Part shown: piece after piece, positions 33,658 through 42,605 of the stretch | Numbering within the stretch: position 1 is the first letter of the stretch | How the letters are laid out: each line of letters begins with the position of its first letter | Source: Rhodoplanes sp046000175 | GTDB lineage: Bacteria; Pseudomonadota; Alphaproteobacteria; Rhizobiales; Xanthobacteraceae | Assembly (NCBI RefSeq): GCF_046000175.1 | Contig: NZ_JBEOMB010000049.1 | Span: forward strand, 18,988 to 82,987 | Direction: 5' to 3' | DNA: 64,000 bases | Position numbers and translations under genes: made by a program | Notes under the pieces: generated by a model | Databases searched by the model: none | What the model was told of the DNA's origin: nothing | Seen by the model: only the letters and a program-made list of their open reading frames with translations

Positions 33658-34674
33658 TCAGTGGCTCCGTTCGGCGACGAAGCGGGCCGCGGCGCGGAGG
33701 ATGTCGGCCTGCGGCCCGAACGGGGCGACGGCGGCCTCGGCCTCGGCGACGAGGTCGGCCAGCGCCTTGCGGGCGCCGTCGATGCCCATGATCCGCACCA
33801 GGGTCGCCTTGTGGAGGCCGGCGTCCTTGCCGGTCGCCTTGCCGACCGTGGCGGCGTCGCCGGTCGCGTCGAGGAGGTCGTCGGCGACCTGGAAGGCCTT
33901 GCCGATGGCGACCCCGTAGCGGTCGAGCGCCGCCTGGGCGGCCTTGTCGGCGCCGGCGACGATCGCCCCGCCGACACAGGAGAAGCGCAGGAGCGCCCCG
34001 GTCTTCATCGACTCCATCGTCTCGGTGGCGGCGCGGTCCAGCGGCTGGGGCACGTTGCCGTTGAAGCGCCCCTCGGCGGCGAGGTCGAGCATCTGGCCGC
34101 CGACCATGCCGCCGATGCCCGACGCGCGGGCGAGCGCCAGGACGAGATCGATGCGCACCGCTGCGTCCGGATGGGTTTCGGGCCGTCCCAGCACGTCGAA
34201 GGCGAGCGTCTGCAGCGCATCACCCGCCAGGATGGCAGTGGCGTCGTCGAACGCCTTGTGGGTGGTCGGCCGGCCGCGCCGCAGGTCGTCGTTGTCCATG
34301 GCGGGCAGGTCGTCGTGCACCAGCGAGTAGCAATGGACGAGCTCGACGGCGGCGCCGACCATCAGGGCGCGGGCGCGGTCGCCGCCGAACAAGAGGGCCG
34401 TTTCGACCGCGAGGAACGGGCGGAATCGCTTGCCGCCGGCGAGGCTCGCATAACGCATGGCGGCGAGCAGCCGGTCCGGGCGGGCTTTCTCGCCGGCCTC
34501 CGGCGTGGCGCCGAGCAGGCGCTCCAGCAGGGTCTCGGTCTCGGCCGCGACGGCGTCCAGCCGTGCGGGAAATCCGGCGTCGGCGCTGGCGACGTCGGCG
34601 TGCTTGGTGTTGCCCAACAACTCGGCTCTCCCCGGATGCCCGTCGGTCGGGCCCCCGGCCGCCCGCGCCCGCAT
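33658..34674 (-). CDS. ispA: farnesyl diphosphate synthase (polyprenyl synthetase)
   Basis: Condenses isopentenyl diphosphate with dimethylallyl and geranyl diphosphates to make farnesyl diphosphate, the substrate of HpnCD. The 338-residue protein has the first aspartate-rich motif HDDLPAMDNDDLRRG with the short bacterial FPP-type spacing, the GGKRFRP lysine block and the second motif QVADDLLD. The ATG at 34674 has AGGAG eight bases upstream but gives about 30 extra N-terminal residues; a TTG at 34620 with GGGGAGA six bases upstream is an alternative giving the usual length. It diverges from the hpnCDE-shc operon that uses its product. Confidence 0.9.
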   Translation of the reverse strand: MRARAAGGPTDGHPGRAELLGNTKHADVASADAGFPARLDAVAAETETLLERLLGATPEAGEKARPDRLLAAMRYASLAGGKRFRPFLAVETALLFGGDRARALMVGAAVELVHCYSLVHDDLPAMDNDDLRRGRPTTHKAFDDATAILAGDALQTLAFDVLGRPETHPDAAVRIDLVLALARASGIGGMVGGQMLDLAAEGRFNGNVPQPLDRAATETMESMKTGALLRFSCVGGAIVAGADKAAQAALDRYGVAIGKAFQVADDLLDATGDAATVGKATGKDAGLHKATLVRIMGIDGARKALADLVAEAEAAVAPFGPQADILRAAARFVAERSH

Positions 34675-35182
34675 GGCGCCGGCTCCTGCCGTCCGACGAC
34701 GGGACCTTGGCCCCTGGCTTAATCATCGCGGCCGGCAAGGGCAACCGGCTCGATCACCGGCTCGGCCCCCGATCGGCCGCATCGGCGAGGGTGTCCCCTG
34801 GGCCGTTCCGGTTCGCACGGGGACCGGAAAAAGTCGCCCCCGGGCGTGTCCCGGACGCCGCTGCGGCGCCGAAAACGTAGCCGGAACAATCGTTCCGGGC
34901 CGCTCCCGCGTTGACTCCCAAGGCCCTGCATGCTTTGAACTTCAGACGCCTTGCAGCACTCGAACATTTGCGCTGTCGCTCGCGCGCGCTGCTCCAGTTG
35001 GTCCGGCCCGGGTGATGCGGCCCGCTCTTCGGCCAGTCGCTGGTCCACGCGCGGGCATCGATTCATCAACAAGGGCCTGCCGGTCGCGTCATGACCCCGA
35101 TCTTCGCCCCCGACTCCGTCTTTGCGCGCCGCCGCTCGGGCGCCCTGCCGAACCGCGAGATCGCATCGTGCGAGATCCGATC
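34675..35182. other. divergent regulatory region of ispA and hpnC
   Basis: About 500 bases with no convincing ORF. It contains a perfect inverted repeat CCGGAAC-AATC-GTTCCGG at 34881-34898 that could bind a dimeric regulator. Promoters for both directions must lie here, but I could not assign -35/-10 boxes with confidence. Confidence 0.45.
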
Positions 35183-36097
35183 GTGACCACGACGGCCGCC
35201 GATCTGCGATCCGGCAAGGGATCGCACGACGAGAATTTCCCGGTCGCGTCGTGGATCGTGCATCCGCGCCACCGGCCGGCGATCCTCGCCTTCTACGAGT
35301 TCGTCCGCGTCGCCGACGACATCGCCGACCACCCCACCCTGCTCGAGGCCGACAAGCTCGCCTATCTGGACCGGCTGGAGGGCAGCCTGCTCGGCCGCGG
35401 CGCGAGCGAGCCGGAGGGCGTCGCGCTCAAGATCGCGCTCGCCGACCGGGCGCTGTCGCCGCGCCACGCGCGCGACCTCCTCACCGCGTTCCGGCTCGAC
35501 GTCACCAAGCGGCGCTATGCCGATTTCGACGACCTGATCGACTATTGCAGCTACTCGGCCATGCCGGTCGGCCGCTTCGTGCTCGACGTGCATGGCGAGC
35601 GCGGCACCACCTGGGACGCCAACGACCGGCTGTGCGCCGCGCTCCAGATCATCAACCACCTGCAGGACTGCGCCAAGGATTTCCGGGCGCTCGACCGTGT
35701 CTACATCCCGCTCGACACCTTCGCGGCCCATGGCGCGGCCGTGGAGGATCTGGGCGCCGCGCAGGCGAGCCCTGCCCTCAAGGCCTGCATCGCCGATCTC
35801 GCGGCGAAGACCGACGGCCTCCTCGCCGAAAGCCGGGTGTTCTCGTCGCTGATCCGTGACCGCCGCCTCGCGCTCGAGGTCGCCGTGATCCAGACGCTCG
35901 CCGAGCGGCTGACCGCGCTGCTGAAGGTGCGCGACCCGCTGTGCGAGCGCGTCCACCTCGCCAAGCCGCAGGTCGCCGCGCTCGGCCTCCTCGGCCTCGT
36001 CAACGGCATCTTGGGGCGCTTCCGGCGCCCGCCCGCCGCGCCGGCCGCTCCGGCCACCCCCGCGGCCGACCCCGCGAACCCGCGACGCCAGCCATGA
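35183..36097 (+). CDS. hpnC: squalene synthase-like HpnC (hydroxysqualene synthase)
   Basis: In the bacterial three-step squalene route, HpnD makes presqualene diphosphate from two farnesyl diphosphates, HpnC turns it into hydroxysqualene, and HpnE reduces that to squalene. The 304-residue protein has the HpnC start SGKGSHDENFPVASW, the first aspartate motif FYEFVRVADDIADHP and the second INHLQDCAKD. The end is an Ala/Pro-rich tail. GTG at 35183 is chosen; GTG at 35168 is an alternative five codons earlier. Its last four bases overlap hpnD (ATGA). Confidence 0.93.
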   Translation: MTTTAADLRSGKGSHDENFPVASWIVHPRHRPAILAFYEFVRVADDIADHPTLLEADKLAYLDRLEGSLLGRGASEPEGVALKIALADRALSPRHARDLLTAFRLDVTKRRYADFDDLIDYCSYSAMPVGRFVLDVHGERGTTWDANDRLCAALQIINHLQDCAKDFRALDRVYIPLDTFAAHGAAVEDLGAAQASPALKACIADLAAKTDGLLAESRVFSSLIRDRRLALEVAVIQTLAERLTALLKVRDPLCERVHLAKPQVAALGLLGLVNGILGRFRRPPAAPAAPATPAADPANPRRQP

Positions 36098-36942
36098 CCC
36101 AGCTCGCCGTCCATCCCGAGGAGACCGAGCCCGTCGCGTCGCGCCGCGCCGCCGGCAGCTCGTTCTACTTCGCCATGCGCATGCTGCCGCGGGCCCGCCG
36201 CGACGCCATGTTCGAGATCTACTCGTTCTGCCGCTACGTCGACGACATCGCCGACTCCGAGGCGCCGCGGGCCGACCGCATCGCCGCGCTGGAGCGCTGG
36301 CGGCGCGAGCTCGACGAGGTCTATGCCGGCCGGGTCGCGCCCGAGCACCGCGGCCTCGCCGCCGCGATCGCCGAGTTCGGGCTGCGCAAGGAGGACTTCA
36401 TCGCCATCATCGAAGGCATGGAGATGGACGCGGCGGCCGATATAAGGGCGCCCGACCTCGCCACCTTCGATCTCTACTGCGACCGTGTGGCGAGCGCCGT
36501 CGGGCGGCTGTCGGTCAAGGCCTTCGGCATGGGCGAGCCGGACGGCGAGCAGCTCGCCCACCATCTCGGCCGCGCCCTGCAGATCGTCAACATCCTGCGC
36601 GACATCGACGAGGACGCCGAGAACGGCCGCCTCTATCTTCCGCGCGAGCTTCTGGACGAGGCCGGCATCACGACGACCGAGCCGCGCGCCGTCGCGGCGC
36701 ATCCGGGCGTCGGCCAGATCGGCCAGGCGCTGATCGAGCGGGCGCGAAGACACTTCGAGGCGGCCGACGAGATCATGGACCGCTCGCCGCGCTGGATGGT
36801 CCGCGCCCCGCGCATCATGGGCAAGGTCTATCGGGCGATTCTCGACGACCTCTCGGCCCGCGGCTTCGATCAGCCGCGCGAGCCCGTGAAGGTCAACAAG
36901 CTGTCGCTCCTGCTGATCGTGCTGCAGTACGGGTTCGTCTGA
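36094..36942 (+). CDS. hpnD: presqualene diphosphate synthase
   Basis: A 282-residue squalene/phytoene-synthase-family enzyme joining two farnesyl diphosphates head to head. Key motifs are SSFYFAMRMLPRARRDAMF, SFCRYVDDIADSE (first aspartate motif) and QIVNILRDIDEDAENGRLYLP (second). Coupled to hpnC by a four-base overlap and to hpnE by a shared base, which argues for one translation-coupled operon. Distinguished from phytoene synthase by the adjoining hpnC, hpnE and shc genes and the absence of crt genes. Confidence 0.93.
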   Translation: MTQLAVHPEETEPVASRRAAGSSFYFAMRMLPRARRDAMFEIYSFCRYVDDIADSEAPRADRIAALERWRRELDEVYAGRVAPEHRGLAAAIAEFGLRKEDFIAIIEGMEMDAAADIRAPDLATFDLYCDRVASAVGRLSVKAFGMGEPDGEQLAHHLGRALQIVNILRDIDEDAENGRLYLPRELLDEAGITTTEPRAVAAHPGVGQIGQALIERARRHFEAADEIMDRSPRWMVRAPRIMGKVYRAILDDLSARGFDQPREPVKVNKLSLLLIVLQYGFV

Positions 36943-38177
36943 TGGTGGGCGCCGTCCACATCATCGGGGCCGGCCTCGCCGGCCTCGCCGCGGCGGTGCG
37001 CCTGGCCGGCAGCGGCCGCCGCATCACGGTGCACGAGGGCTCGAAGCAGGCGGGCGGGCGCTGCCGCTCCTATCACGACGCGGCGACCGGCCTCTACATC
37101 GACAACGGCAATCATCTGCTGCTGTCCGCCAACCAGGCCGCGCTCGACTACGCCGCGACGCTCGGCACCGCCGACCGCCTGCACGGGCCGGCCGAAGCAG
37201 CGTTCGACTTCTTCGATCTGCGCACCCGGACCGGCTGGCGGCTGCGGATCGACGACGGTCGCATCCCGTGGTGGATCTTCGACCCGCAGAAGCGTGTCCC
37301 CGGGACAAGTTGGCGCGATTACGTCGCGCTGGCGAAACTGATGTTCACCGGTGAGCGGCCGCTCGGCGAGGTGATCCCGTGCAAGGGCGCGCTCCACGAG
37401 CGGCTGATCGAGCCCCTGATGGTCGCGGCGCTGAACACCGCGCCGCCGGTCGCCTCGGCGGCGCTCGCCCGCAACATCGTGCGCGAGACGCTGGCGAAGG
37501 GCGGCGCCTGCTGCCGGCCGTTGGTCGCCACCGGCGGGCTCGGAACCGTGTTCGTCGAGCCGGCGCTCGACCATCTGCGCGCCCGTGACGTCTCCGTGCT
37601 GATGACCCACGAGCTGCGCGCCCTCGTCACGCAGGGCGACCGCGTCACCGCGCTCGACTTCGGCGACGAGACGATCGCGCTCGGCCCCGACGACGCCGTG
37701 ATCCTCGCGGTGCCGGCCTGGACCGCGACCGCGCTGGTGCCCGGGCTGGCGGCGCCGACCGAGTTCCGCTCGATCCTGAACACGCATTTCCGCACCGTCG
37801 CGCCGCCCGGAACGCCGCCCCTGGTGGGCGTGATCGGCGGCACGGCGGAGTGGATCTTCGTCTTTCCGGACCGCGTCTCGGTGACCACCTCGAACGCCGA
37901 CCGCTTCATGAAGGAGCCGCGCGAAAAGCTCGCGCAGACGATCTGGGACGACGTCCGCTCCGTGATCCGCCTCACGGACGAGGCGCTGCCGGCCTGGCAG
38001 ATCGTGCGCGAGCGGCGCGCCACCTTCGCGGCGACGCCGGAGCAGAACGCGCTGCGACCCGGCCCGCGGACCGCGTGGAGGAACCTGGCGCTGGCCGGCG
38101 ACTGGACCGACACCGGCCTGCCCGCGACCATCGAGGGCGCGATCCGGTCCGGCAACACGGCCGCCGCGCTGATCTGA
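36942..38177 (+). CDS. hpnE: hydroxysqualene dehydroxylase
   Basis: A 411-residue FAD-dependent enzyme that completes squalene formation. The N-terminal dinucleotide-binding motif is VHIIGAGLAGLAAAVRLAGS with EGSKQAGGRCRSY. The C-terminal FAD block is NLALAGDWTDTGLPATIEGA, typical of the amine-oxidase/phytoene-desaturase family to which HpnE belongs. The start ATG shares its A with the hpnD stop TGA. shc follows after 61 bases on the same strand. Confidence 0.93.
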   Translation: MVGAVHIIGAGLAGLAAAVRLAGSGRRITVHEGSKQAGGRCRSYHDAATGLYIDNGNHLLLSANQAALDYAATLGTADRLHGPAEAAFDFFDLRTRTGWRLRIDDGRIPWWIFDPQKRVPGTSWRDYVALAKLMFTGERPLGEVIPCKGALHERLIEPLMVAALNTAPPVASAALARNIVRETLAKGGACCRPLVATGGLGTVFVEPALDHLRARDVSVLMTHELRALVTQGDRVTALDFGDETIALGPDDAVILAVPAWTATALVPGLAAPTEFRSILNTHFRTVAPPGTPPLVGVIGGTAEWIFVFPDRVSVTTSNADRFMKEPREKLAQTIWDDVRSVIRLTDEALPAWQIVRERRATFAATPEQNALRPGPRTAWRNLALAGDWTDTGLPATIEGAIRSGNTAAALI

Positions 38178-38238
38178 CGCCGCGCCGACCCGAGCACGAC
38201 CCCGAACAAGAACACGATCGAGAAACGAGAGCAGTCCG

Positions 38239-40221
38239 ATGCGAGACGTGACCACCTTGGCCGACGCCACCCCGATCACCGGGTCGACCCTGATGGCGGC
38301 GCTCGAGACCCACATCCGGAAGGCGACGGACGCGCTCCTGTCCTATCAGCAGCCGGACGGCCACTGGGTGTTCGAGCTGGAGGCGGACGCGACCATCCCG
38401 TCCGAATACGTGCTGCTCGTCCATCATCTCGGCGAGACGCCCGACCTCGAGGTCGAGCGCAAGATCGGCGTCTATCTGCGCCGCATCCAGGGCGAGCACG
38501 GCGGCTGGCCGCTGTTCAAGGATGGCGACTTCGACATCTCGGCGAGCGTGAAGGCCTATTTCGCGCTGAAGATGATCGGCGACGATCCCGAGGCGCCGCA
38601 CATGCGCCGCGCCCGCGAGGCGATCCTGGCACACGGCGGCGGCTCGCGGGTCAACGTGTTCACCCGCATCCAGCTCGCCCTCTACGGCGTGATCCCGTGG
38701 ACGGCCGTGCCGGTGATGCCGCCGGAGGTCATCTTCCTGCCGCGCTGGTCGCCCTTCACCATCTGGAAGGTCTCGTACTGGGCGCGCACCACCATCGTGC
38801 CGCTGCTGGTGCTGCAGACCCTGAAGCCGAAGGCCCGCAACCCGCGTGGCGTGACGATCGACGAGCTGTTCCTCGAGCCGCCCGCGACGGTCGGCCCGCC
38901 CAGCAAGGCGCCGCACCAGAGCTGGTGGTGGTTCCTGCTGTTCCGCGGCATCGACGGCGTGCTGCGCGCGATCGACCCGCTGATGCCGCGCGCCCCGCGC
39001 CGCCGCGCCATCGAGGCGGCGCTCGCCTTCGTGCGCGAGCGGCTCAACGGCGAGGACGGGCTCGGCGCCATCTATCCACCGATGGCCAACTCGGTGATGA
39101 TGTTCGACGTGCTCGGCTTCCCGCCCGAGTATCCGGAGCGCGCCGTCGCCCGCCGGTCGATCGAGAAGCTGCTGGTCGTCGGCGACGAGGAGGCCTATTG
39201 CCAGCCCTGCGTCTCGCCCGTGTGGGACACGGCGCTGACCTGCCACGCCCTGCTGGAAGCCGGCGGCGAGAAGGCGGTCGAGAAGGCCCGCAAGGGTCTC
39301 GACTGGCTGAAGCCCCTGCAGGTCCTCGACCTCGAGGGCGACTGGGCGGTGACGCGGCCCGGCGTGCGGCCGGGCGGCTGGGCGTTCCAGTACGTCAACG
39401 CCCACTACCCGGACCTCGACGACACCGCCGTCGTCGTGATGGCGATGGACCGGGCCCGCACGGCCGGCGGGGACGGCCGTTTCGACATGGCGATCGACCG
39501 CGGTCGCGAATGGGTGCTCGGCCTGCAGAGCAAGAACGGCGGCTGGGCTGCCTTCGACGCCGACAACACCTACACGTATCTCAACAACATCCCGTTCTCC
39601 GACCACGGCGCCCTGCTCGATCCGCCGACCGAGGACGTCGCGGCGCGCTGCGTCTCGATGCTGGCGCAGCTCGGCGAGACGCCGGAGACGAGCCCGGCGA
39701 TGGCGCGCGGCATCGCCTATCTGCGCGAGACGCAGCTTCCCGACGGAAGCTGGTACGGCCGCTGGGGGCTGAACTACATCTACGGCACCTGGTCGGTGCT
39801 GTGCGGCCTCAACGCCGCCGGCCTCGGCCGCGACGACCCGGCGGTGCGCAAGGCGGCCGACTGGCTGATCCGCATCCAGAACGTCGACGGCGGCTGGGGC
39901 GAGGACGGCACCAGCTACAAGCTCGACTACAAGGGCTGGGAGCCGGCGCCCAGCACCGCGTCGCAGACCGCCTGGGCGCTGCTCGCCCTGATGGCGGCCG
40001 GCGAGGTCGATCATCCGGCCGTCGAGCGCGGCGTCGCCTATCTGGCCCGCACCCAGAACCACGAGGGCCTGTGGGACGAGGAGCGCTACACCGCGACGGG
40101 CTTCCCGCGCGTGTTCTATCTCCGCTACCACGGCTACCGGAAGTTCTTCCCGCTGTGGGCGATGGCGCGCTACCGCAACCTCAAGCGCTCCAACGATCGC
40201 CGCGTGGCGTTCGGGATGTGA
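38239..40221 (+). CDS. shc: squalene-hopene cyclase
   Basis: Cyclises squalene to hopene or hopanol, the first hopanoid, on the inner face of the cytoplasmic membrane. The 660-residue protein has the catalytic DLDDTA motif near residues 392-397 and several QW repeats (for example QQPDGHWVFE, ETQLPDGSWYGRWG, QNVDGGWGEDG and QNHEGLWDEE). Length is normal for the family. It ends the hpnCDE-shc operon; later hopanoid-tailoring genes (hpnG, hpnH and others) are not in this window. A hairpin follows, separating it from the convergent nap operon. Confidence 0.96.
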   Translation: MRDVTTLADATPITGSTLMAALETHIRKATDALLSYQQPDGHWVFELEADATIPSEYVLLVHHLGETPDLEVERKIGVYLRRIQGEHGGWPLFKDGDFDISASVKAYFALKMIGDDPEAPHMRRAREAILAHGGGSRVNVFTRIQLALYGVIPWTAVPVMPPEVIFLPRWSPFTIWKVSYWARTTIVPLLVLQTLKPKARNPRGVTIDELFLEPPATVGPPSKAPHQSWWWFLLFRGIDGVLRAIDPLMPRAPRRRAIEAALAFVRERLNGEDGLGAIYPPMANSVMMFDVLGFPPEYPERAVARRSIEKLLVVGDEEAYCQPCVSPVWDTALTCHALLEAGGEKAVEKARKGLDWLKPLQVLDLEGDWAVTRPGVRPGGWAFQYVNAHYPDLDDTAVVVMAMDRARTAGGDGRFDMAIDRGREWVLGLQSKNGGWAAFDADNTYTYLNNIPFSDHGALLDPPTEDVAARCVSMLAQLGETPETSPAMARGIAYLRETQLPDGSWYGRWGLNYIYGTWSVLCGLNAAGLGRDDPAVRKAADWLIRIQNVDGGWGEDGTSYKLDYKGWEPAPSTASQTAWALLALMAAGEVDHPAVERGVAYLARTQNHEGLWDEERYTATGFPRVFYLRYHGYRKFFPLWAMARYRNLKRSNDRRVAFGM

Positions 40222-40267
40222 CGCCTTTCGCCTCCTGATCACGTCGGAGGCAGATCCCTCTCGCACC

Positions 40268-40291
40268 CGCGCGGGCGAACGCGCCCGCGCG
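40268..40291. terminator. hairpin between convergent shc and napC
   Basis: A perfect 10-pair GC stem (CGCGCGGGCG, loop AACG, CGCCCGCGCG) lies 46 bases after shc and 17 bases after napC. No T-tract is present on either side, so efficiency is uncertain. Confidence 0.5.
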
Positions 40292-40308
40292 ACAGGCTTC
40301 GCGGCCGC

Positions 40309-41046
40309 TCAGCGCGCTGCGACGCTGCCGCCGGACGGCGCGGTCGCGGCCGGCGCGCCCTTGCCGTTGGCGCCGTTGGAGAGCTCGCGCCACAGCTTGT
40401 CGGCCGCCTCCTGGGCACCGGGCGGCAGCCGGTGGGCGATGCCGCGGTGGCAGTCGATGCAGGTGTTGGCGTTCTTCACCGCCTGCTGATGGTTCTCGGC
40501 CGATCGCTTCTCCTGCACGGACCAGTCCATGTGGATGAAGTCGTGGCAGTTGCGGCACTCGCGGCTGTCGGTCGTCTTCATGGAGCGCCACACATTGGTG
40601 GCGAGGTGCAGGCGGCGCGCGTTGAACTTCTCCGGCGTGTCGATGGTGCCGAGGATGTGCTGCAGAAGGTCGTTCGAGGCCTGGACCTTGCGGATCATCT
40701 TGTGGGTCCAGTCCTTCGGCACGTGGCAGTCGGTGCACACCGCGCGCACGCCGGTGCGATTGGTGTAGTGCACGGTCTGCCGATACTCGCGGAAGACGTT
40801 CGCCTCCATCTCGTGACAGGAGATGCAGAACGCCTCGGTGTTGGTCGCCTCGATGGCGGTGTGGAACGCCCCCCAGAAGGCGATGCCGCCGAGGAACCCG
40901 CCGATCAGCAGGGCGCCGAGCGAGAGCGTGCCGGACGGGCTCCAGAACCAGCGCCACAGGCGGCGCAGCCGGCCCGGTGGTTTCGCAGGCGTTCCGGAGG
41001 CGGCATCGGGCGCCGCGGGAGCCGGTTGCGCGGGTTGGTCGGTCAT
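40309..41046 (-). CDS. napC: tetrahaem cytochrome c NapC
   Basis: Membrane-anchored quinol dehydrogenase that passes electrons to NapB-NapA. The 245-residue protein has one N-terminal anchor (LSLGALLIGGFLGGIAFWG) and four haem sites: CISCH, CTDCH, CRNCH and CIDCH, the number expected for NapC/NirT. An Ala/Pro-rich N-terminal arm precedes the anchor. The ATG at 41046 has GAGG about nine bases upstream; an ATG three codons earlier is also possible. It is the last gene of the operon. Confidence 0.95.
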   Translation of the reverse strand: MTDQPAQPAPAAPDAASGTPAKPPGRLRRLWRWFWSPSGTLSLGALLIGGFLGGIAFWGAFHTAIEATNTEAFCISCHEMEANVFREYRQTVHYTNRTGVRAVCTDCHVPKDWTHKMIRKVQASNDLLQHILGTIDTPEKFNARRLHLATNVWRSMKTTDSRECRNCHDFIHMDWSVQEKRSAENHQQAVKNANTCIDCHRGIAHRLPPGAQEAADKLWRELSNGANGKGAPAATAPSGGSVAAR

Positions 41047-41110
41047 CGGTCGCATCCTCGTCCTGCCGCGCCACGGGCGCGCGGTGGCGCGCGCCGGCGA
41101 TGGCGCGCCG

Positions 41111-41596
41111 TCACTTCACTTCGGTGGCGTTCTGGAAGGTGCTGGAGACGAGCGGCTTGGCGTCGAGCTGCGGCACGTGGCACTGGGTGCAGAAGAACCG
41201 CGTGCCCGAAATCTTGTCGAGGCGGTTGCCCTCGCGGTCGTTGTAGTGCGTCTCGGAGACCTTCGGGGCGCCCGCCTTGATGTTCGCCGGCCAGTCGTGA
41301 CAGGTCATGCACTGGTTGAAGTCCTTGGTGACCTGATAGGTCTCGATCCGGTGCGGGATCAGCGGCGGCTGCTGGCGATAGGCGCGGCCGAACATGCCGT
41401 CGGACGGCGTGTCCTGCTTGACCACCGGCGGCGCCGTGCCGATCTCCTCGAGGCCGACGTCGCCGCGCAGGCTCTTGAGCGAGGTGCGCTCCTGCGCGAG
41501 CCCCATCCCGCCGGTCGCGGCGAGAAGCGCGACGAGCGTCGCGACGAGGGTCGCCATCAGGGCGACGCGCCCGGCTCGGGTTCGCGGTTCGGCCAT
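41111..41596 (-). CDS. napB: dihaem cytochrome c NapB
   Basis: Periplasmic electron-transfer subunit bound to NapA. The 161-residue protein has a signal peptide (VALMATLVATLVALLAATGG, end near GLAQ-E) and two haem motifs, CMTCH and CTQCH, each with family surroundings (FNQCMTCHDWPANIK and FFCTQCHVPQLDAKPLV). The ATG at 41596 has GGAGGG five bases upstream. It lies between napH (28 bases) and napC (64 bases). Confidence 0.95.
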   Translation of the reverse strand: MAEPRTRAGRVALMATLVATLVALLAATGGMGLAQERTSLKSLRGDVGLEEIGTAPPVVKQDTPSDGMFGRAYRQQPPLIPHRIETYQVTKDFNQCMTCHDWPANIKAGAPKVSETHYNDREGNRLDKISGTRFFCTQCHVPQLDAKPLVSSTFQNATEVK

Positions 41597-41624
41597 CGTT
41601 GCCCTCCATCGGTGTGTCATCGGA

Positions 41625-42605
41625 TCAGACCTTCTCCAGCGTCGCCGGGGAGTCGGGCCCGGCGACCGGCGGCGACGGCGGCGGGGCCGCGTCGACGCCC
41701 CGATCGAAACGGTGGGTGAACGTGAAGACGCGCTCCGGGCAGACGTCGACGCAGCGCCCGCATGTCGTGCAGTCGCCCGAGAGGATCACCGGGGTCGCGT
41801 CGGCGCGCCCGCGCAGCGCCGGCGCGATGACGTGATTCTCGGGACAGACCGCGAAGCAGTCGAGGCAGTCGTCGCAGCGCGCCCGGCCGCGCGCCGAGAC
41901 CCGCAGCAGCGTCGCCTTGCCGATCAGGCCGTAGGCGGTGCCGACCGGGCAGACATGGCCGCACCAGCCGTCACGCGCGACGACGAGATCGAACACGAAG
42001 ATCGCGACGACGACAGCGAGGCCGGCGAGCGTGCCGAACAGGATCGCCCGGTAGATCAGCGTCACCGGATTGATCAGCTCGAACGCGATCGTGCCGGTCG
42101 CCGCTGCGGCGGCCAGCACCGCGACGGCGACCAGCCAGCGCGTCTCGCGCCGCATGGAGAAACCTTTCTCGACGCCGAGCCGGCGGCGCAGCCACGCGGC
42201 CAGATCCGTCACCGGGTTCACCGGGCAGACGAAGGAGCAGAACGTGCGGCCGCCGAAGATCAGATAGAAGCCGATCACGATCGCGACGCCGGTGAGCGCC
42301 GTCGTCTCCGGCCAGTGGCGCGCGGCGAGCGACTGCAGGACGACGAAAGGATCGGTGAGCGGCAGCACGTCGAAGGTGAGGCTCGCGGCGAGCGTGCCCT
42401 TGGCGATCCACACGCCCGCGAACGGGCCGGTCAGGAACAGCGCCAGCACGCCGAGCTGGGTCAGCCGGCGCAGGATCAGCCAGCGGTTCGCGGTCCAGAC
42501 GCCGTGCAGCCGGCGCGCCTCGCGGCCGGGAACGCGCGCCGCGGCGCGGGCCGCGCCGTGAGACGCCGATCGAGTCGGAGTGGCGGCCGGAGCGCCGGCG
42601 CTCAT
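41625..42605 (-). CDS. napH: NapH, membrane iron-sulfur quinol-oxidising subunit
   Basis: A 326-residue inner-membrane protein that with NapG forms an alternative quinol route to NapAB. It has four or five helices, two cytoplasm-side CxxxCP motifs (FCSFVCPVNP and WCGHVCPVGT) and two C-terminal [4Fe-4S] motifs (CDDCLDCFAVCPE and CTTCGRCVDVCPE). The start overlaps the napG stop by four bases, as is usual for this pair. A long Ala/Arg-rich N-terminal tail precedes the first helix. Confidence 0.94.
   Translation of the reverse strand: MSAGAPAATPTRSASHGAARAAARVPGREARRLHGVWTANRWLILRRLTQLGVLALFLTGPFAGVWIAKGTLAASLTFDVLPLTDPFVVLQSLAARHWPETTALTGVAIVIGFYLIFGGRTFCSFVCPVNPVTDLAAWLRRRLGVEKGFSMRRETRWLVAVAVLAAAAATGTIAFELINPVTLIYRAILFGTLAGLAVVVAIFVFDLVVARDGWCGHVCPVGTAYGLIGKATLLRVSARGRARCDDCLDCFAVCPENHVIAPALRGRADATPVILSGDCTTCGRCVDVCPERVFTFTHRFDRGVDAAPPPSPPVAGPDSPATLEKV

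Noticed and set aside
36094..36942. Phytoene synthase (carotenoid) for hpnD
   Set aside because: No crt genes nearby; translation-coupled to hpnC and hpnE and followed by shc.
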